DNA of 42,860 bases, from assembly GCA_046349515.1 (NCBI GenBank), contig JAXMCE010000021.1, positions 1-42,860 of the forward strand, read 5' to 3'. The stretch is from JBGPGW01 sp046349515 (GTDB taxonomy: Bacteria > Pseudomonadota > Alphaproteobacteria > CADEGL01). Positions 26,770 to 35,644 of this stretch are shown piece after piece (the stretch's first letter is position 1; each line of letters opens with the position of its first letter). Position numbers and translations under genes: made by a program. Under the pieces are notes generated by a model. The model did no database searches. It was not told where the DNA came from and saw only the letters and a list, made by a program, of their open reading frames with translations.

Positions 26770-27972
26770 CTAGACCGCCACCATGTGGAGGTCGCGGTCC
26801 TTGCGCGTGAGTGCCTCGCAGGCGCCGTCCGTGACGAGCAGCGTCTCGCTCAACCCGACCCCGAAGCGGTTGGGCACCCGGAAGCAGGTGGGGAGGTGGA
26901 AGACCATGCCGGGCTTGAGCACCGTCTCGTCGCCCTCGGCGAAGAAGGCCGAGCCCTCGACCCAGGAGGGTGGGAACTGGGCGCCGACCGTGTAGCCATA
27001 GACGCCGCTGTGGAAGGCTTCGGTCTCGACCTTGGCCAAGCCCTTTTTGGCTTCGACGGCCACCTCGTGGCAGGTGCGGCCCGGCCTGGCCGCGCCGATG
27101 ATGCGTTCGACCGATTCCTTGAGCGCGTCCGCGACGCGGCGCACCTGGTCGTTCGGCTTGCCGATGATGGCCGTGCGCATCATGGGGGAGCAGTAGCGCT
27201 TGTGCACGCCGCCGAATTCGAGGAACACCGTGTCGCCCATCTTCAAGGGCACGCGCAGGAAGTGGGTGTGCGCCCAGCCGTGCCGGTGGCCGGAGCTGAC
27301 GATGGGTTGGATGCTCATGAACTCGCTGCCCGCGCGCACCATGGCGGCGTAGGACGCGGCGGCGACGTCGTTGTCGGTCTTGCCGGGTTGAATCGCGGCG
27401 AGCCCCGCCTGGATACCCGCCCAGGTGTAGTCCGCCGCCTTCCGGTGGCAGTCGATCTCGGCCGGCGACTTCACGATGCGCGCCTTGTAGAGGATGTCGG
27501 AGGCATCGACGAAGCGCGCCCTCGGCAACGCGGCCTCGAGGTCGCGCAAATGCTGGATGCGGAAGCCGGTCAGCAGCGCCTCGATGCCGATGCGCTTCGT
27601 CGAGAGCTTGCGGTCCTTGATGAAGCCCACGAGCTGCTGGACGATGTCGCCCGACTTCGACCAGTCGTAGCCGACGACGTCGTCGATCCAGGTCTTGAGC
27701 ACGGCCACGCCCACTTCGAGCGAGGCCACCTGGATGACGGGCGCGCCTTTCCGCGGCAGAAGCGCGCAACCGTGGAGCGAGGTCTCGAAGGTGTAGTAGC
27801 CGGTCGTGTAGAACAGGTTGCCGGGGTCCGCGAGGATGAGGGCGTCGAGCTTGCGCGCATCCATCTCGGCGTAAAGGCGCTGGAGCCGCGCCTCGTACTC
27901 TTCGCGCGGGAAGGCGAGCTCGGAGGGGATGGGCTCGCTCTTGAGCGCGGTCACATAGGCCTTGTCGTCCAT
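26770..27972 (-). CDS. M24 (pita-bread) family hydrolase with degraded metal site, creatinase/ectoine hydrolase-like
   Basis: This 400-residue protein has the creatinase N-terminal domain (about 25-160, ADPGNLFYTTGYYTFE) and the M24 catalytic domain (about 170-395). The five metal ligands of true M24 peptidases are mostly missing: Glu252 in LEFGGVHKRY at the first Asp, Pro263 in YCSPMMRT at the second Asp, GYTVG (326-330) in place of the His motif, and no Glu in VFHLPT; only Glu376 remains. Creatinase and ectoine hydrolase (DoeA) are metal-free members of this fold and have similar changes. It probably cleaves a C-N bond in a small cyclic or amidino compound. GGGAGGAT precedes ATG 27972. It leads the aminotransferase-transporter run. 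Confidence 0.85.
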   Translation of the reverse strand: MDDKAYVTALKSEPIPSELAFPREEYEARLQRLYAEMDARKLDALILADPGNLFYTTGYYTFETSLHGCALLPRKGAPVIQVASLEVGVAVLKTWIDDVVGYDWSKSGDIVQQLVGFIKDRKLSTKRIGIEALLTGFRIQHLRDLEAALPRARFVDASDILYKARIVKSPAEIDCHRKAADYTWAGIQAGLAAIQPGKTDNDVAAASYAAMVRAGSEFMSIQPIVSSGHRHGWAHTHFLRVPLKMGDTVFLEFGGVHKRYCSPMMRTAIIGKPNDQVRRVADALKESVERIIGAARPGRTCHEVAVEAKKGLAKVETEAFHSGVYGYTVGAQFPPSWVEGSAFFAEGDETVLKPGMVFHLPTCFRVPNRFGVGLSETLLVTDGACEALTRKDRDLHMVAV

Positions 27973-28021
27973 CGGCAGGATCCTCCCGGTGGGCTTTTGA
28001 GTCTCGTTCGTTGTTCTGAGG

Positions 28022-28405
28022 CTATTCGTTCGCGGAGAAGTTGAGCTCGATCAATATGCCGTTGGGATCGCGCACGAAAAGCTGGCGAAGGCGGCCGCCG
28101 GGCACGTCGCGCTCGCGGAACTCGACACCGCTCTTCTCGATGCGCTCGCGCATCGCGGCGAGTCCCGTCGCGCGGAAGGCGATGTGGTCGAGGCGCCCGG
28201 TGTCGGGCGGGGCCGCGCCCGGCTCGCCCGTGCCGATGAGGTGCACGACCGCGGTCTCCCCGCAATAGAGCCAGCGTCCGGGGAAGGTGAAAGCGGGCCG
28301 GTCGCCCACGCGCAGGCCCAGCACGTCGGTGTAGAACTTCTCCGTGCCTTCGATCGCATCCGGTGCGACCGTGATCGAGAAGTGGTTGAGGTCGACGAGG
28401 CCCAT
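28022..28405 (-). CDS. VOC (glyoxalase/bleomycin resistance fold) protein
   Basis: This 127-residue single VOC domain comprises two beta-alpha-beta-beta-beta modules. Likely metal ligands are His8 (LNHFSI), His74 (LDHIAF) and Glu120 (IELNF), all at the expected ends of the modules. Such proteins include dioxygenases, lyases and epimerases; the substrate cannot be named. GGGAGGG precedes ATG 28405. It follows proA by 45 bases and precedes the M24 gene by 49 bases, so it may belong to either unit. Confidence 0.85.
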   Translation of the reverse strand: MGLVDLNHFSITVAPDAIEGTEKFYTDVLGLRVGDRPAFTFPGRWLYCGETAVVHLIGTGEPGAAPPDTGRLDHIAFRATGLAAMRERIEKSGVEFRERDVPGGRLRQLFVRDPNGILIELNFSANE

Positions 28406-28450
28406 GACGATCCCTCCCTTCGGCGTTCCTCTCCGCTGCGTCGCCCGGCG

Positions 28451-29722
28451 CTAGGCCCGGACCTGCCCGGTGCCGCGGACGACATATTTGTAGCTCGTGA
28501 GCTCCGCGGCGCCGACGGGCCCCCGCGCGTGCAGCTTGCCCGTCGAGATGCCGATCTCGGCGCCCATGCCGAACTCGCCGCCATCGGCGAACTGGGTCGA
28601 GGCGTTGTGCATGACGATGGCGGCATCGACCTCGGCCAAGAACCGTTCGGCCGCGGCCGCATCGGCCGTGATGATGGCCTCGGTGTGGCCCGTGCCATGG
28701 CGCCTGATGTGGCGGATGGCGCCGTCGACGCCGTCGACCGTCTTGATCGCGATGATGGGCGCCAGGTACTCCGTGTCCCAGTCGGCGTCGCTTGCCGCGA
28801 TGATTTTCGGATGGCACGCGCGCGCCGCCTCGTCGCCCCGCACCTCGCATCCCGCCGCGACGAGATCCTCGACGATGGGCGCGAGGTGAGTCGCGAGCGC
28901 GCGGCGGTCGATGAGGAGGGTCTCGGTCGCGCCGCATATGCCGGTGCGGCGCATCTTGGCGTTCAAGACGACGCGCCGCGCGATGGCAAGGTCGGCGGCG
29001 CCATCGACATAGGTGTGGCAGAGGCCGTCGAGATGCCGCAGAACGGGGATCCGGCTCTCCGCCATCACGCGCTCGATCAGGCCGCGCCCGCCGCGCGGCA
29101 CGATGAGGTCGATCGCATCGTCCATCGCAAGCATGATGTCGACCGCGCGCCGCTCCTTGACCGGCACGTGCTGGATCGCGGTTGCCGGCAGGCCGGCCGC
29201 TTCGAGGCCGCTGACGAGGCAGGCGAGGATGGCGCGGGAGGAATGGAAGCTCTCGCTGCCCGGGCGCAGGATCACCGCATTGCCCGCTTTGAGGGCGAGG
29301 CCGCCCGCATCGGCCGTCACGTTCGGCCGGCTCTCGTAGATGACGCCGATGACGCCCAAGGGAACGGCGACGCGCGCGATGCGGAGTCCGTTCGGCCGCG
29401 TCCACTCGGCGAGGGTGCGGCCCAGGGGATCGGGCTGCGCCGCGATGGCTTCGAGCCCCGCGGCCATCCCTTCGATGCGCGCGGCGTTGAGTTCCAACCG
29501 GTCGCGAAAGGCGGGGGAGAGATCGCGCGCCTCGCTCACGTCGCGCGCGTTCGCCTCGAGGATGCGCGTGCCGTCGCGCCTGAGGGCCGTGGCCGCCGCG
29601 CGGAGCGCCTGGTCGCGCGCGTCCGCGCTCGACTGCGCGAGAATTGCCGCCGCCGCACGGGCCGCGCGCCCCATCCCGGCCATGAGCGTCTCGACGGGCT
29701 CGTCAAGCGGGCGCGCCCTCAT
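28451..29722 (-). CDS. proA: Gamma-glutamyl phosphate reductase
   Basis: The product has 423 residues and catalyses NADPH-dependent reduction of glutamyl 5-phosphate to glutamate semialdehyde in proline synthesis. Family marks are VPLGVIGVIYESRPNVTADAG, LRPGSESFHSS, VPRGGRGLI, and the catalytic Cys in AKMRRTGICGATETLL. The N-terminal 10-15 residues are variable and the first ATG (29722) is accepted. It lies 3 bases after the proB stop, a classical proBA pair. Confidence 0.96.
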   Translation of the reverse strand: MRARPLDEPVETLMAGMGRAARAAAAILAQSSADARDQALRAAATALRRDGTRILEANARDVSEARDLSPAFRDRLELNAARIEGMAAGLEAIAAQPDPLGRTLAEWTRPNGLRIARVAVPLGVIGVIYESRPNVTADAGGLALKAGNAVILRPGSESFHSSRAILACLVSGLEAAGLPATAIQHVPVKERRAVDIMLAMDDAIDLIVPRGGRGLIERVMAESRIPVLRHLDGLCHTYVDGAADLAIARRVVLNAKMRRTGICGATETLLIDRRALATHLAPIVEDLVAAGCEVRGDEAARACHPKIIAASDADWDTEYLAPIIAIKTVDGVDGAIRHIRRHGTGHTEAIITADAAAAERFLAEVDAAIVMHNASTQFADGGEFGMGAEIGISTGKLHARGPVGAAELTSYKYVVRGTGQVRA

Positions 29723-29725
29723 GCC

Positions 29726-30847
29726 TCACACCAGGACCAGATCGTCGCGATGGATGAGCTCATCCCGGCCACGGTATCCGAGAATGGCTTCGATTTCAGT
29801 GCTCTTGTGACCCATGATGCGCTTGGCGTCCTCGGCCGAGTAGGCGGAAAGACCGCGCCCCACCTCGTGTCCATCCCGGTCGGTCACGCGCACCGGATCG
29901 CCCCGCTCGAAGGCGCCGTCGATCGCGACGACGCCGGCCGGGAGCAGGCTCCCGCCCGCCTTGAGCGCGCGCGCCGCCCCCTTGTCGATCGCAACCCGCC
30001 CGACAGGCTTCAGGCTTCCGCCGATCCAGCGCTTCCAGGCGCTCCGCGCTTCGCCCTCGGCGCGGAAGTGGGTCGAGGGCGCGCCCGCCTCGATCGCGCG
30101 GAGCGGGTGCGGCCGCCGTCCGTCGGCGATCAGCATGGCGCATCCGCCCGTGGTCGCGATGCGCGCCGCCGCGATCTTGGTGACCATGCCGCCCGAGGAG
30201 TCGCCGGGCTGTGCCGCGCCCGCCATGGCCTCGATCGCGGGTGTCACCGCATCGACCATGGGCACGAGCGAGGCATTCTTGTCGCGGCGCGGATCGGCCG
30301 TGTAGAGGCCATCGATGTCGGAGAGAAGGACCAGAAGATCCGCGCCGATCATGACCGCGACCCGCGCCGCGAGCCGGTCGTTGTCGCCGAAGCGGATCTC
30401 CTCGGTCGCGACCGTGTCGTTCTCGTTGACGATGGGCACGGCCTTGAGGTCGAGGAGTGCCCGGAGCGTGCCGCGCGCGTTCAGGTGCCGGCGGCGCTGC
30501 TCCGTGTCGTCGAGCGTCAGGAGCACCTGGGCGATCGCGACGCAGTGCCGGCCGAAGGCCGACTGATACGCCTCCATGAGGTGCGCCTGGCCCGCCGCTG
30601 CTGCCGCCTGCTTCTCCTCGAGCTTGAGGGCGCCGGGCGCGAGGCCCAAGCGTCGGCGTCCGAGCGCGATCGCACCCGAGCTCACGACCACAACCTGGCT
30701 GCCGCGCGCGCGGCAGGCGACGACGTCGTCGGCCAGCGCCTCCAGCCATTCGCGCCGTGCCGTGCCGGTCTCGCCCTCGATCACGAGCGCCGAGCCGATC
30801 TTGACGACGACGCGCCGTGCCGTGCGCAGTCGATCGGGCGTCTCCAT
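29726..30847 (-). CDS. proB: Glutamate 5-kinase
   Basis: The product has 373 residues and catalyses the first step of proline synthesis. The amino-acid kinase domain (1-260) shows VVVKIGSALV, VVVSSGAIALGRRRLGL, NENDTVATEEIRFGDNDRL and GGMVTKIAAARIATTGG. A C-terminal PUA domain (about 285-365) follows (KGAARALKAGGSLLPAGV). ATG 30847 has GAGGAG just upstream; the frame is open past it into rlpA territory without kinase sequence. Proline feedback inhibition is expected for the family. Confidence 0.96.
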   Translation of the reverse strand: METPDRLRTARRVVVKIGSALVIEGETGTARREWLEALADDVVACRARGSQVVVVSSGAIALGRRRLGLAPGALKLEEKQAAAAAGQAHLMEAYQSAFGRHCVAIAQVLLTLDDTEQRRRHLNARGTLRALLDLKAVPIVNENDTVATEEIRFGDNDRLAARVAVMIGADLLVLLSDIDGLYTADPRRDKNASLVPMVDAVTPAIEAMAGAAQPGDSSGGMVTKIAAARIATTGGCAMLIADGRRPHPLRAIEAGAPSTHFRAEGEARSAWKRWIGGSLKPVGRVAIDKGAARALKAGGSLLPAGVVAIDGAFERGDPVRVTDRDGHEVGRGLSAYSAEDAKRIMGHKSTEIEAILGYRGRDELIHRDDLVLV

Positions 30848-30973
30848 CGTCTCCTCGGATGTGCCTTGTCGGCCCAACCATAGAATCTCGCGCGGCTCTT
30901 GTCTCGGGCTCGGCCGTGTTTGGCTCGACCGCTCCTCGGGCACGCGCCGGCAAGGCGCGTCCGCGAGCCGCGC

Positions 30974-30987
30974 TCCCGCATGCGGGA
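30974..30987. terminator. 14-base perfect palindrome after rlpA
   Basis: TCCCGCATGCGGGA is a perfect palindrome 8 bases beyond the rlpA stop (minus strand) and about 125 bases upstream of proB. It may act as an RNA hairpin ending rlpA transcription or as an operator for proBA. No T-run is present. Confidence 0.3.
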
Positions 30988-30995
30988 TCGGCACG

Positions 30996-31640
30996 TTACC
31001 GGGTCGCCGATTCGGCGCCGTTAGGTCTGGCTGAAGCGCAGCCGGAGGAACTGCTTGCGGCTGCGGCGACCTGGCCTTCCGTCGCCGCAAGGGGCTCGAC
31101 GCGCACCCGTGCGGTGCCGGCTTGCTCGAATCCGAGGAGCTGGGCGGCGCGGCGCGAAACGTCGATGACGCGCCCGCCGGCTCTGGGACCGCGATCATTG
31201 ACCTTGAGAACGACCGAGCGGCCGTTCTCCAGATTCGTCAAGCGAACGTCGCTCGGGATCGGCAAGGTCGGGTGCGCCGCGGTCAACGCGTTCATGTCGA
31301 ACGGCTCGCCGCTCGCGGTCCGCCGTCCCTGGAAATCTCTTCCGTACCAGGAGGCCAGGCCGATCTCGCCGTTGGCGCGTGCCGACTGTTCGGCAGGACA
31401 CGAGACGGCCGATTCGGCGTTGGCGGTGCTGCGGCTCTTGTTGCCGTGACTGGCGCAGGCGGCGAGCACGCACAGGAGCGACGCCGCGCAGAAAAATTCG
31501 CGGGCAAACGGAACGCGTCTTCTGTTGGAAGCCGCGGCGCTCAACGGAGCCAGCGGAGCGAACGCGCAACGAACCGGCGGACCATCTTCGTCGCTCTCCC
31601 TTGCGGCAGATGCGGGCGCGAGCTTCGCCCAAGGGTTCAC
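30996..31640 (-). CDS. rlpA: RlpA-family septal lytic transglycosylase/lipoprotein
   Basis: The product is up to 214 residues with a double-psi beta-barrel domain (about 90-185): GLASWYGRDFQGRRTASGEPFDM, the conserved KVNDRGPRAGGRVIDVSRRAA with the catalytic-region Asp, and AQLLGF. A lipobox-like LLCVLAAC lies around residues 54-61, preceded by a hydrophobic run. RlpA cleaves peptidoglycan lacking stem peptides at the septum. The start is uncertain: GTG 31640 gives an unusually long n-region of about 48 residues, and a shorter form from TTG near codon 33 is possible. No SPOR domain follows, unlike longer RlpA proteins. Confidence 0.85.
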   Translation of the reverse strand: MNPWAKLAPASAARESDEDGPPVRCAFAPLAPLSAAASNRRRVPFAREFFCAASLLCVLAACASHGNKSRSTANAESAVSCPAEQSARANGEIGLASWYGRDFQGRRTASGEPFDMNALTAAHPTLPIPSDVRLTNLENGRSVVLKVNDRGPRAGGRVIDVSRRAAQLLGFEQAGTARVRVEPLAATEGQVAAAASSSSGCASARPNGAESATR

Positions 31641-31655
31641 CTACGACGGATGTTG

Positions 31656-31683
31656 TGATTCGTCAGCAACCTCACTGTGACAA
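31656..31683 (-). promoter_or_regulatory. Possible rlpA promoter
   Basis: On the minus strand TTGTCA (31683-31678) and GAATCA (31661-31656) are 16 bases apart. The -35 matches 5 of 6 consensus bases; the -10 is poor. The 207-base gap 31641-31847 is comparatively AT-rich and holds nothing else I can support. Confidence 0.3.
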
Positions 31684-31847
31684 TTGTTGGTTCTGCTATC
31701 CGCTTGAATAGCCAATCATTTCGCCGAGGGAAGAGTCGAATTCGCGCGCCGGAACTGAGACGTTTGCCCTGGCGCTCGAGACGTGGTGGACCCACGCACG
31801 TTGCAATCTCAGGTCGCGCGTGGACAACGGCCCAACACCGCTGCGCC

Positions 31848-32552
31848 TCACTTCAGGTATTCGATCTTCTTCACGTAGGACTTGGCGGTCGCGCGGCCCT
31901 TGGCGTTGTCGGTGTCGATGCCGATGGCGAAGCCGCTGATCGGCGGCGCCTCGCTCAGTTGGAAGTACTCCCTGGCCGCGGCATCGAGGTCGAACTCCGA
32001 GACGACCGTCTCGCCGACCTTGACCGTGTTGACGCAGACATAGCGCCCGCCCGCCTTGAAGTAGCGCCCGGTGTAGGGATGGTCGGTGCGGCCGGCCTCG
32101 CAAAGAAAGAGGCCGATGAAATAGGGGCTGTCCGGCACGAGCATCGAGCCGCTCGGGATCTTCTTCTTGCCGAAGAAGGTGTAGACCATGATGGGTTCGC
32201 TGCGGATGCCTTGCTCGTAGGAGACGCCCTCGGGGAAGGCATCGACGCCCCATTCGATGCGAATGCGTCCGGTGCCGGGAACGTCGGTCTCGTTGAGGAG
32301 CAAGCCGAGCGCCCGTTCCTTGGCCTCGAGCACGAGAGCCGCGTCGTGGATCGAGAGCGCGATCTTGCTGCGGTTGTCGGCGTCCTGCTTCGCGATGAAC
32401 TTCTTGTGGCGGAGCCATTCGAGCACCGCGCCGCCCTTGTAGTCCCTGAAGTCGATCCCATAGGCGATGCCGGGATCGGAGACGCCCGCGCGCTGCGGTG
32501 CCGAGAGGCATGCGAGCACGGCAAGCGCCAAGAGCGGCAATCGTCTCTTCAT
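31848..32552 (-). CDS. Exported DUF3047-like protein
   Basis: This 234-residue protein has a clear signal peptide (MKRRLPLLALAVLACLSAP). The mature part is beta-rich: IRIEWGVDAFPEGVSYEQG, PIMVYTFFGKK, DSPYFIGLFLCEAG, and the C-terminal IGIDTDNAKGRATAKSYVKKI. The IEW segment, the V-x-FFG segment and the final DTDN-A-A-Y block resemble DUF3047, a periplasmic family of unknown function with a jelly-roll-like fold. That assignment is by eye and moderate. GGAGGG precedes ATG 32552, and a TAGGAT hexamer followed by a GC block lies 28 bases upstream. Gene flanks do not reveal a role. Confidence 0.7.
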   Translation of the reverse strand: MKRRLPLLALAVLACLSAPQRAGVSDPGIAYGIDFRDYKGGAVLEWLRHKKFIAKQDADNRSKIALSIHDAALVLEAKERALGLLLNETDVPGTGRIRIEWGVDAFPEGVSYEQGIRSEPIMVYTFFGKKKIPSGSMLVPDSPYFIGLFLCEAGRTDHPYTGRYFKAGGRYVCVNTVKVGETVVSEFDLDAAAREYFQLSEAPPISGFAIGIDTDNAKGRATAKSYVKKIEYLK

Positions 32553-32579
32553 GGTGAACCCTCCGCGAAGGCGCGCGCG

Positions 32580-32585
32580 ATCCTA
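32580..32585 (-). promoter_or_regulatory. Possible -10 element for the DUF3047-like gene
   Basis: On the minus strand TAGGAT is followed directly by CGCGCGCGCC and then by the ribosome-binding site and ATG 32552. It overlaps the last codons of the upstream transporter. No convincing -35 is seen. Confidence 0.25.
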
Positions 32586-34121
32586 CCCCACATGGCCGGC
32601 GTTCGCGCTCCCCACCGCGCGCTTCATGAGGAAGCTGAAGGGCAGCGAGACGGCGGCGATCGCCGCGATCGCGTAGAAGCAGTTGTTGTAGCCGATGATG
32701 CTGGCCTGCCGCGCGATCTCGGAGGCGAGCGCCGCGCGGCCCTTGGCCTTGGCCAGGCCCCAGAACTCCTGCGCCATGCCCAACTGGAGCGACGGGTTGA
32801 AGGGCGTCGCGAACTCCGTGAACCAGGCATTCGCCATGGTCGAGGTGCGAAGCGCCACGTTGATCAGGATGACGATGCCGAGCGAGGCGCCGACGTTGAA
32901 CATCATGTGCATGAAGGCCAGCGCCTCATCGCGCCGCTCGGGCGCCAGGGTCGCGACCGACAGGGTGCCGAGCGGCACCCAGACGAAACCCGAGCCGAGC
33001 CCCTGGATGATCCCGGTCCACGCCACCTGCCAGGCGCTCACATCGGTCGTCCAGCCGGCGATGAGCCAGGCCGAAAAGCCGAAGCAGACGAAGCCCGTCG
33101 CCATCACCCAGCGCGGATCGAAGTGCGCGATCAACACGCCGCCGAGCGCCATGGAGGTGAAGGCGCCGATCCCCCTTGGCGTCAGGAGCAACCCCACATC
33201 GAACACCGGATAGCCGCCGAGATTCTGGAAGAAGAGGGAGAGAAGCACGATCGGCGACTGGAGCACGAAGGAGAAGATGACGGCGAAGACGAGGCCGAGC
33301 GAATAATTCCAATCGCGGAACACCGCGGGCCGGATGAACGGATCGCGCCCGGTCGCGATCTGCACGACGAACAGGTAGAGGAACACGGCCGCGAGCCCGG
33401 CCTCGATCGAGATCTCGGTCGAGGCGAACCAGTCCTCGCGCTCGCCCCGGTTGAGCGCCAGCTGCAAGGCGCCGACGCCGATGAGGAGCGCCAGGAAGCC
33501 GAACCAGTCGAGGCGCCGGTCCGTCTCGCGCCGCACGCGCGGCAGGATGAAGATCACGCCCGCGAGCGGCACGATCATGGCCGGCACGTTGATGAAGAAC
33601 GCCCAAGGCCAGCCATACCACTCGGTGAAGTAGCCGCCGACCGTGGGGCCGAGCACGGGGCCGAGCAAGATGCCCATGCCCCAGATCGAATTGGCGGTGC
33701 CGTGCCGCTCCTTCGGATAGAGGTCGAACATGACCGCCTGGGAGAGCGGCAGGATCGGCGCGCCGGAGAGGCCCTGGATGGCGCGCCACAGCACCTCGGC
33801 CTCGAGCGAGCGCGCGAGGCCGCACATGAGCGACATGGCCGTGAAGAGGGCGCAGGAGGCGAGGAAGACCTCCTTCCGCCCGAAGCGCCGGCTGACCCAG
33901 CCGGAACAGCCCGTCATGATCGTGCCGCCGACGATGTAGGAGGTGATGACCCAGGAGATCTGGTCGTGGGTCGCGGAGAAGGTTCCCTGCATGTGCGGCA
34001 GCGCCACCGTGACGACGGTCAAGTCGAGCACGTAGACCGCCGAGGGGATCATCACCGAGAGGATGACGAGCCAGCGCTTGAGCGGCGAGGCGTAGAGAGC
34101 GCGGTGCGAATCGGCGTTCAT
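32583..34121 (-). CDS. DHA2-family (EmrB-type) MFS exporter, array member 1
   Basis: The 512-residue product has about 14 membrane helices. DHA2 marks are LTVVTVALPHMQGTFSAT in helix 1, GWVSRRFGRKEVF (motif A), GPVLGPTVGGYFTEWYGWPW (motif C) and FFINVPAMI. EmrB-type pumps are proton-driven drug exporters that usually work with an EmrA/HlyD adaptor; none is visible here. The C-terminus reads KGRAALASEIARQASIIGYNN. ATG 34121 overlaps the stop of array member 2 (ATGA). It is the last and most divergent member of the array. Confidence 0.93.
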   Translation of the reverse strand: MNADSHRALYASPLKRWLVILSVMIPSAVYVLDLTVVTVALPHMQGTFSATHDQISWVITSYIVGGTIMTGCSGWVSRRFGRKEVFLASCALFTAMSLMCGLARSLEAEVLWRAIQGLSGAPILPLSQAVMFDLYPKERHGTANSIWGMGILLGPVLGPTVGGYFTEWYGWPWAFFINVPAMIVPLAGVIFILPRVRRETDRRLDWFGFLALLIGVGALQLALNRGEREDWFASTEISIEAGLAAVFLYLFVVQIATGRDPFIRPAVFRDWNYSLGLVFAVIFSFVLQSPIVLLSLFFQNLGGYPVFDVGLLLTPRGIGAFTSMALGGVLIAHFDPRWVMATGFVCFGFSAWLIAGWTTDVSAWQVAWTGIIQGLGSGFVWVPLGTLSVATLAPERRDEALAFMHMMFNVGASLGIVILINVALRTSTMANAWFTEFATPFNPSLQLGMAQEFWGLAKAKGRAALASEIARQASIIGYNNCFYAIAAIAAVSLPFSFLMKRAVGSANAGHVG

Positions 34122-35644
34122 GGCGCCGGGCGCCCGCTCTCGCGCCGGCGCATGAGAAAGGCGAGCGGGGCGACGACGAAGGCCACGATGGCGACGAGCG
34201 TGAAGCTGTTGTCGTAGGCGATCATGGAGGCTTGGCGCACGATCTCGCCGTCGAGCGCCGCGACGCTCGAGCCGCGGTCGAGACTCCACAATCCGGACAG
34301 GCTCCCCGAGCGGAACAGCGGATTGAAGGCGTTCACGTGCTCGGCCAGGAGCGCATGGTTCCCCTGCGCGCTTTCGCTCCAATAGGTGATGACGCCGGCG
34401 ATCCCGAGGCTGCCGCCGATGTTGAGCGCGAGGTAGAACATCGGCATCGAGTCCGCCCTGAACCGGCTTTCGACGTGGACGAAGGCGCGCGCGGCGAGCG
34501 GCACGAAGGCGAAGGATGACGCGAAGCCCTGGAGGCAGCCGGCCCAGGCGACGTCCCAGGTGCCGACGTCGAGCGTCCAGCGCGACATGAACCAGGCCGA
34601 GAGTCCCATGCCGATGAAGCCGGCGGCCATCAGGCGGCGCGGCTCGAGCCGCCGCACGAGCATGCCCACGATCAAGTTGCCCGCGAGCACGCCGGCCGCG
34701 CGCGGCGCCAAAAGAAGGCCGATCGTCTCGATCGGGTAGCCGCGCAGGTTCTTCAAGAGCAACGGCAGCAAGATCGTCGGCAGGAAAACGAGGAGGCCGA
34801 AGCCGAAAGCGACGAGCAGCCCCGCCGCGTAGTTGGGCTCGCGGAACATGGCGGGCTTGAGGAGGGGATGCCGAGCGGTGAAGGCATGGATGACGAAGAC
34901 ATAGAGCAGGACCGCGCCGAGCATCACCTCCGTCAGAATCTCGGACGACTCGAACCAGTCGAGGCGTGCGCCGCGGTTGAGTGCCAATTGGAGGGAGACG
35001 AGCGCCACGACCAGCACCGCGAAGCCGAGCTGATCGAATCGCTCGCCGCGCGCCGGCCTGTTCGCCGGCACGAAGAGGGCAGAGCCGAGAATCGCCAGCA
35101 GGCCGAGCGGCAGGTTGATCGAGAAGACCGCCGGCCAGCCGTAGAGCTCGGTCAGATATCCGCCGATGGGCGGCGCGATGATCGGCCCGATCATGTTGCC
35201 GATGCCCCAGATGCCGATCGCCTTGCCGTGATCCTCGTCGGGATAGGAATCGATCGCGATCGCCTGCGACAGCGGGATGATCGGCGCGCCGGCGATGCCC
35301 TGGAGGAAGCGCCACAGCACCTCGGCCTCGAGCGTCGTCGCCTGGCCGCACATGAGCGAGGCCATGGTGAAGAGGACGAGCGAGAGGGTGAAAAGCTGCT
35401 TCCGCCCGAACCGGCGGCTCAGCCATCCCGTCGCCACGATCATCGTCGTCATGCCGACGATGAACGCGGTCACGACCCAGGCGATCTGGTCGGGCGTCGC
35501 AGAGAACGTTCCCTGCATGTGCGGCAGAGAGATGCTGACGATGGTGAGGTTGAGCGAGTAGATGCTGGCCGCCAGCATCGTCGTCATCATGACGACGGGG
35601 CGGTGCCGGATGGTGCCGGCCACGGCGATCGCGTGCGTCGTCAT
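34118..35644 (-). CDS. DHA2-family (EmrB-type) MFS exporter, array member 2
   Basis: The 508-residue product has about 14 helices and shares SISLPHMQGTFSATPDQIAW exactly with array member 3. Motif A is GWLSRRFGRKQLF and motif C is GPIIAPPIGGYLTELYGWPA, where the usual second GP is AP. The C-terminus is RQASMIAYDNSFTLVAIVAF. ATG 35644 overlaps the true stop of member 3 (ATGA). Because member 3 is frameshifted, the frame of this gene is open upstream into member 3, which creates an artificial fusion if called automatically. Confidence 0.92.
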   Translation of the reverse strand: MTTHAIAVAGTIRHRPVVMMTTMLAASIYSLNLTIVSISLPHMQGTFSATPDQIAWVVTAFIVGMTTMIVATGWLSRRFGRKQLFTLSLVLFTMASLMCGQATTLEAEVLWRFLQGIAGAPIIPLSQAIAIDSYPDEDHGKAIGIWGIGNMIGPIIAPPIGGYLTELYGWPAVFSINLPLGLLAILGSALFVPANRPARGERFDQLGFAVLVVALVSLQLALNRGARLDWFESSEILTEVMLGAVLLYVFVIHAFTARHPLLKPAMFREPNYAAGLLVAFGFGLLVFLPTILLPLLLKNLRGYPIETIGLLLAPRAAGVLAGNLIVGMLVRRLEPRRLMAAGFIGMGLSAWFMSRWTLDVGTWDVAWAGCLQGFASSFAFVPLAARAFVHVESRFRADSMPMFYLALNIGGSLGIAGVITYWSESAQGNHALLAEHVNAFNPLFRSGSLSGLWSLDRGSSVAALDGEIVRQASMIAYDNSFTLVAIVAFVVAPLAFLMRRRESGRPAP

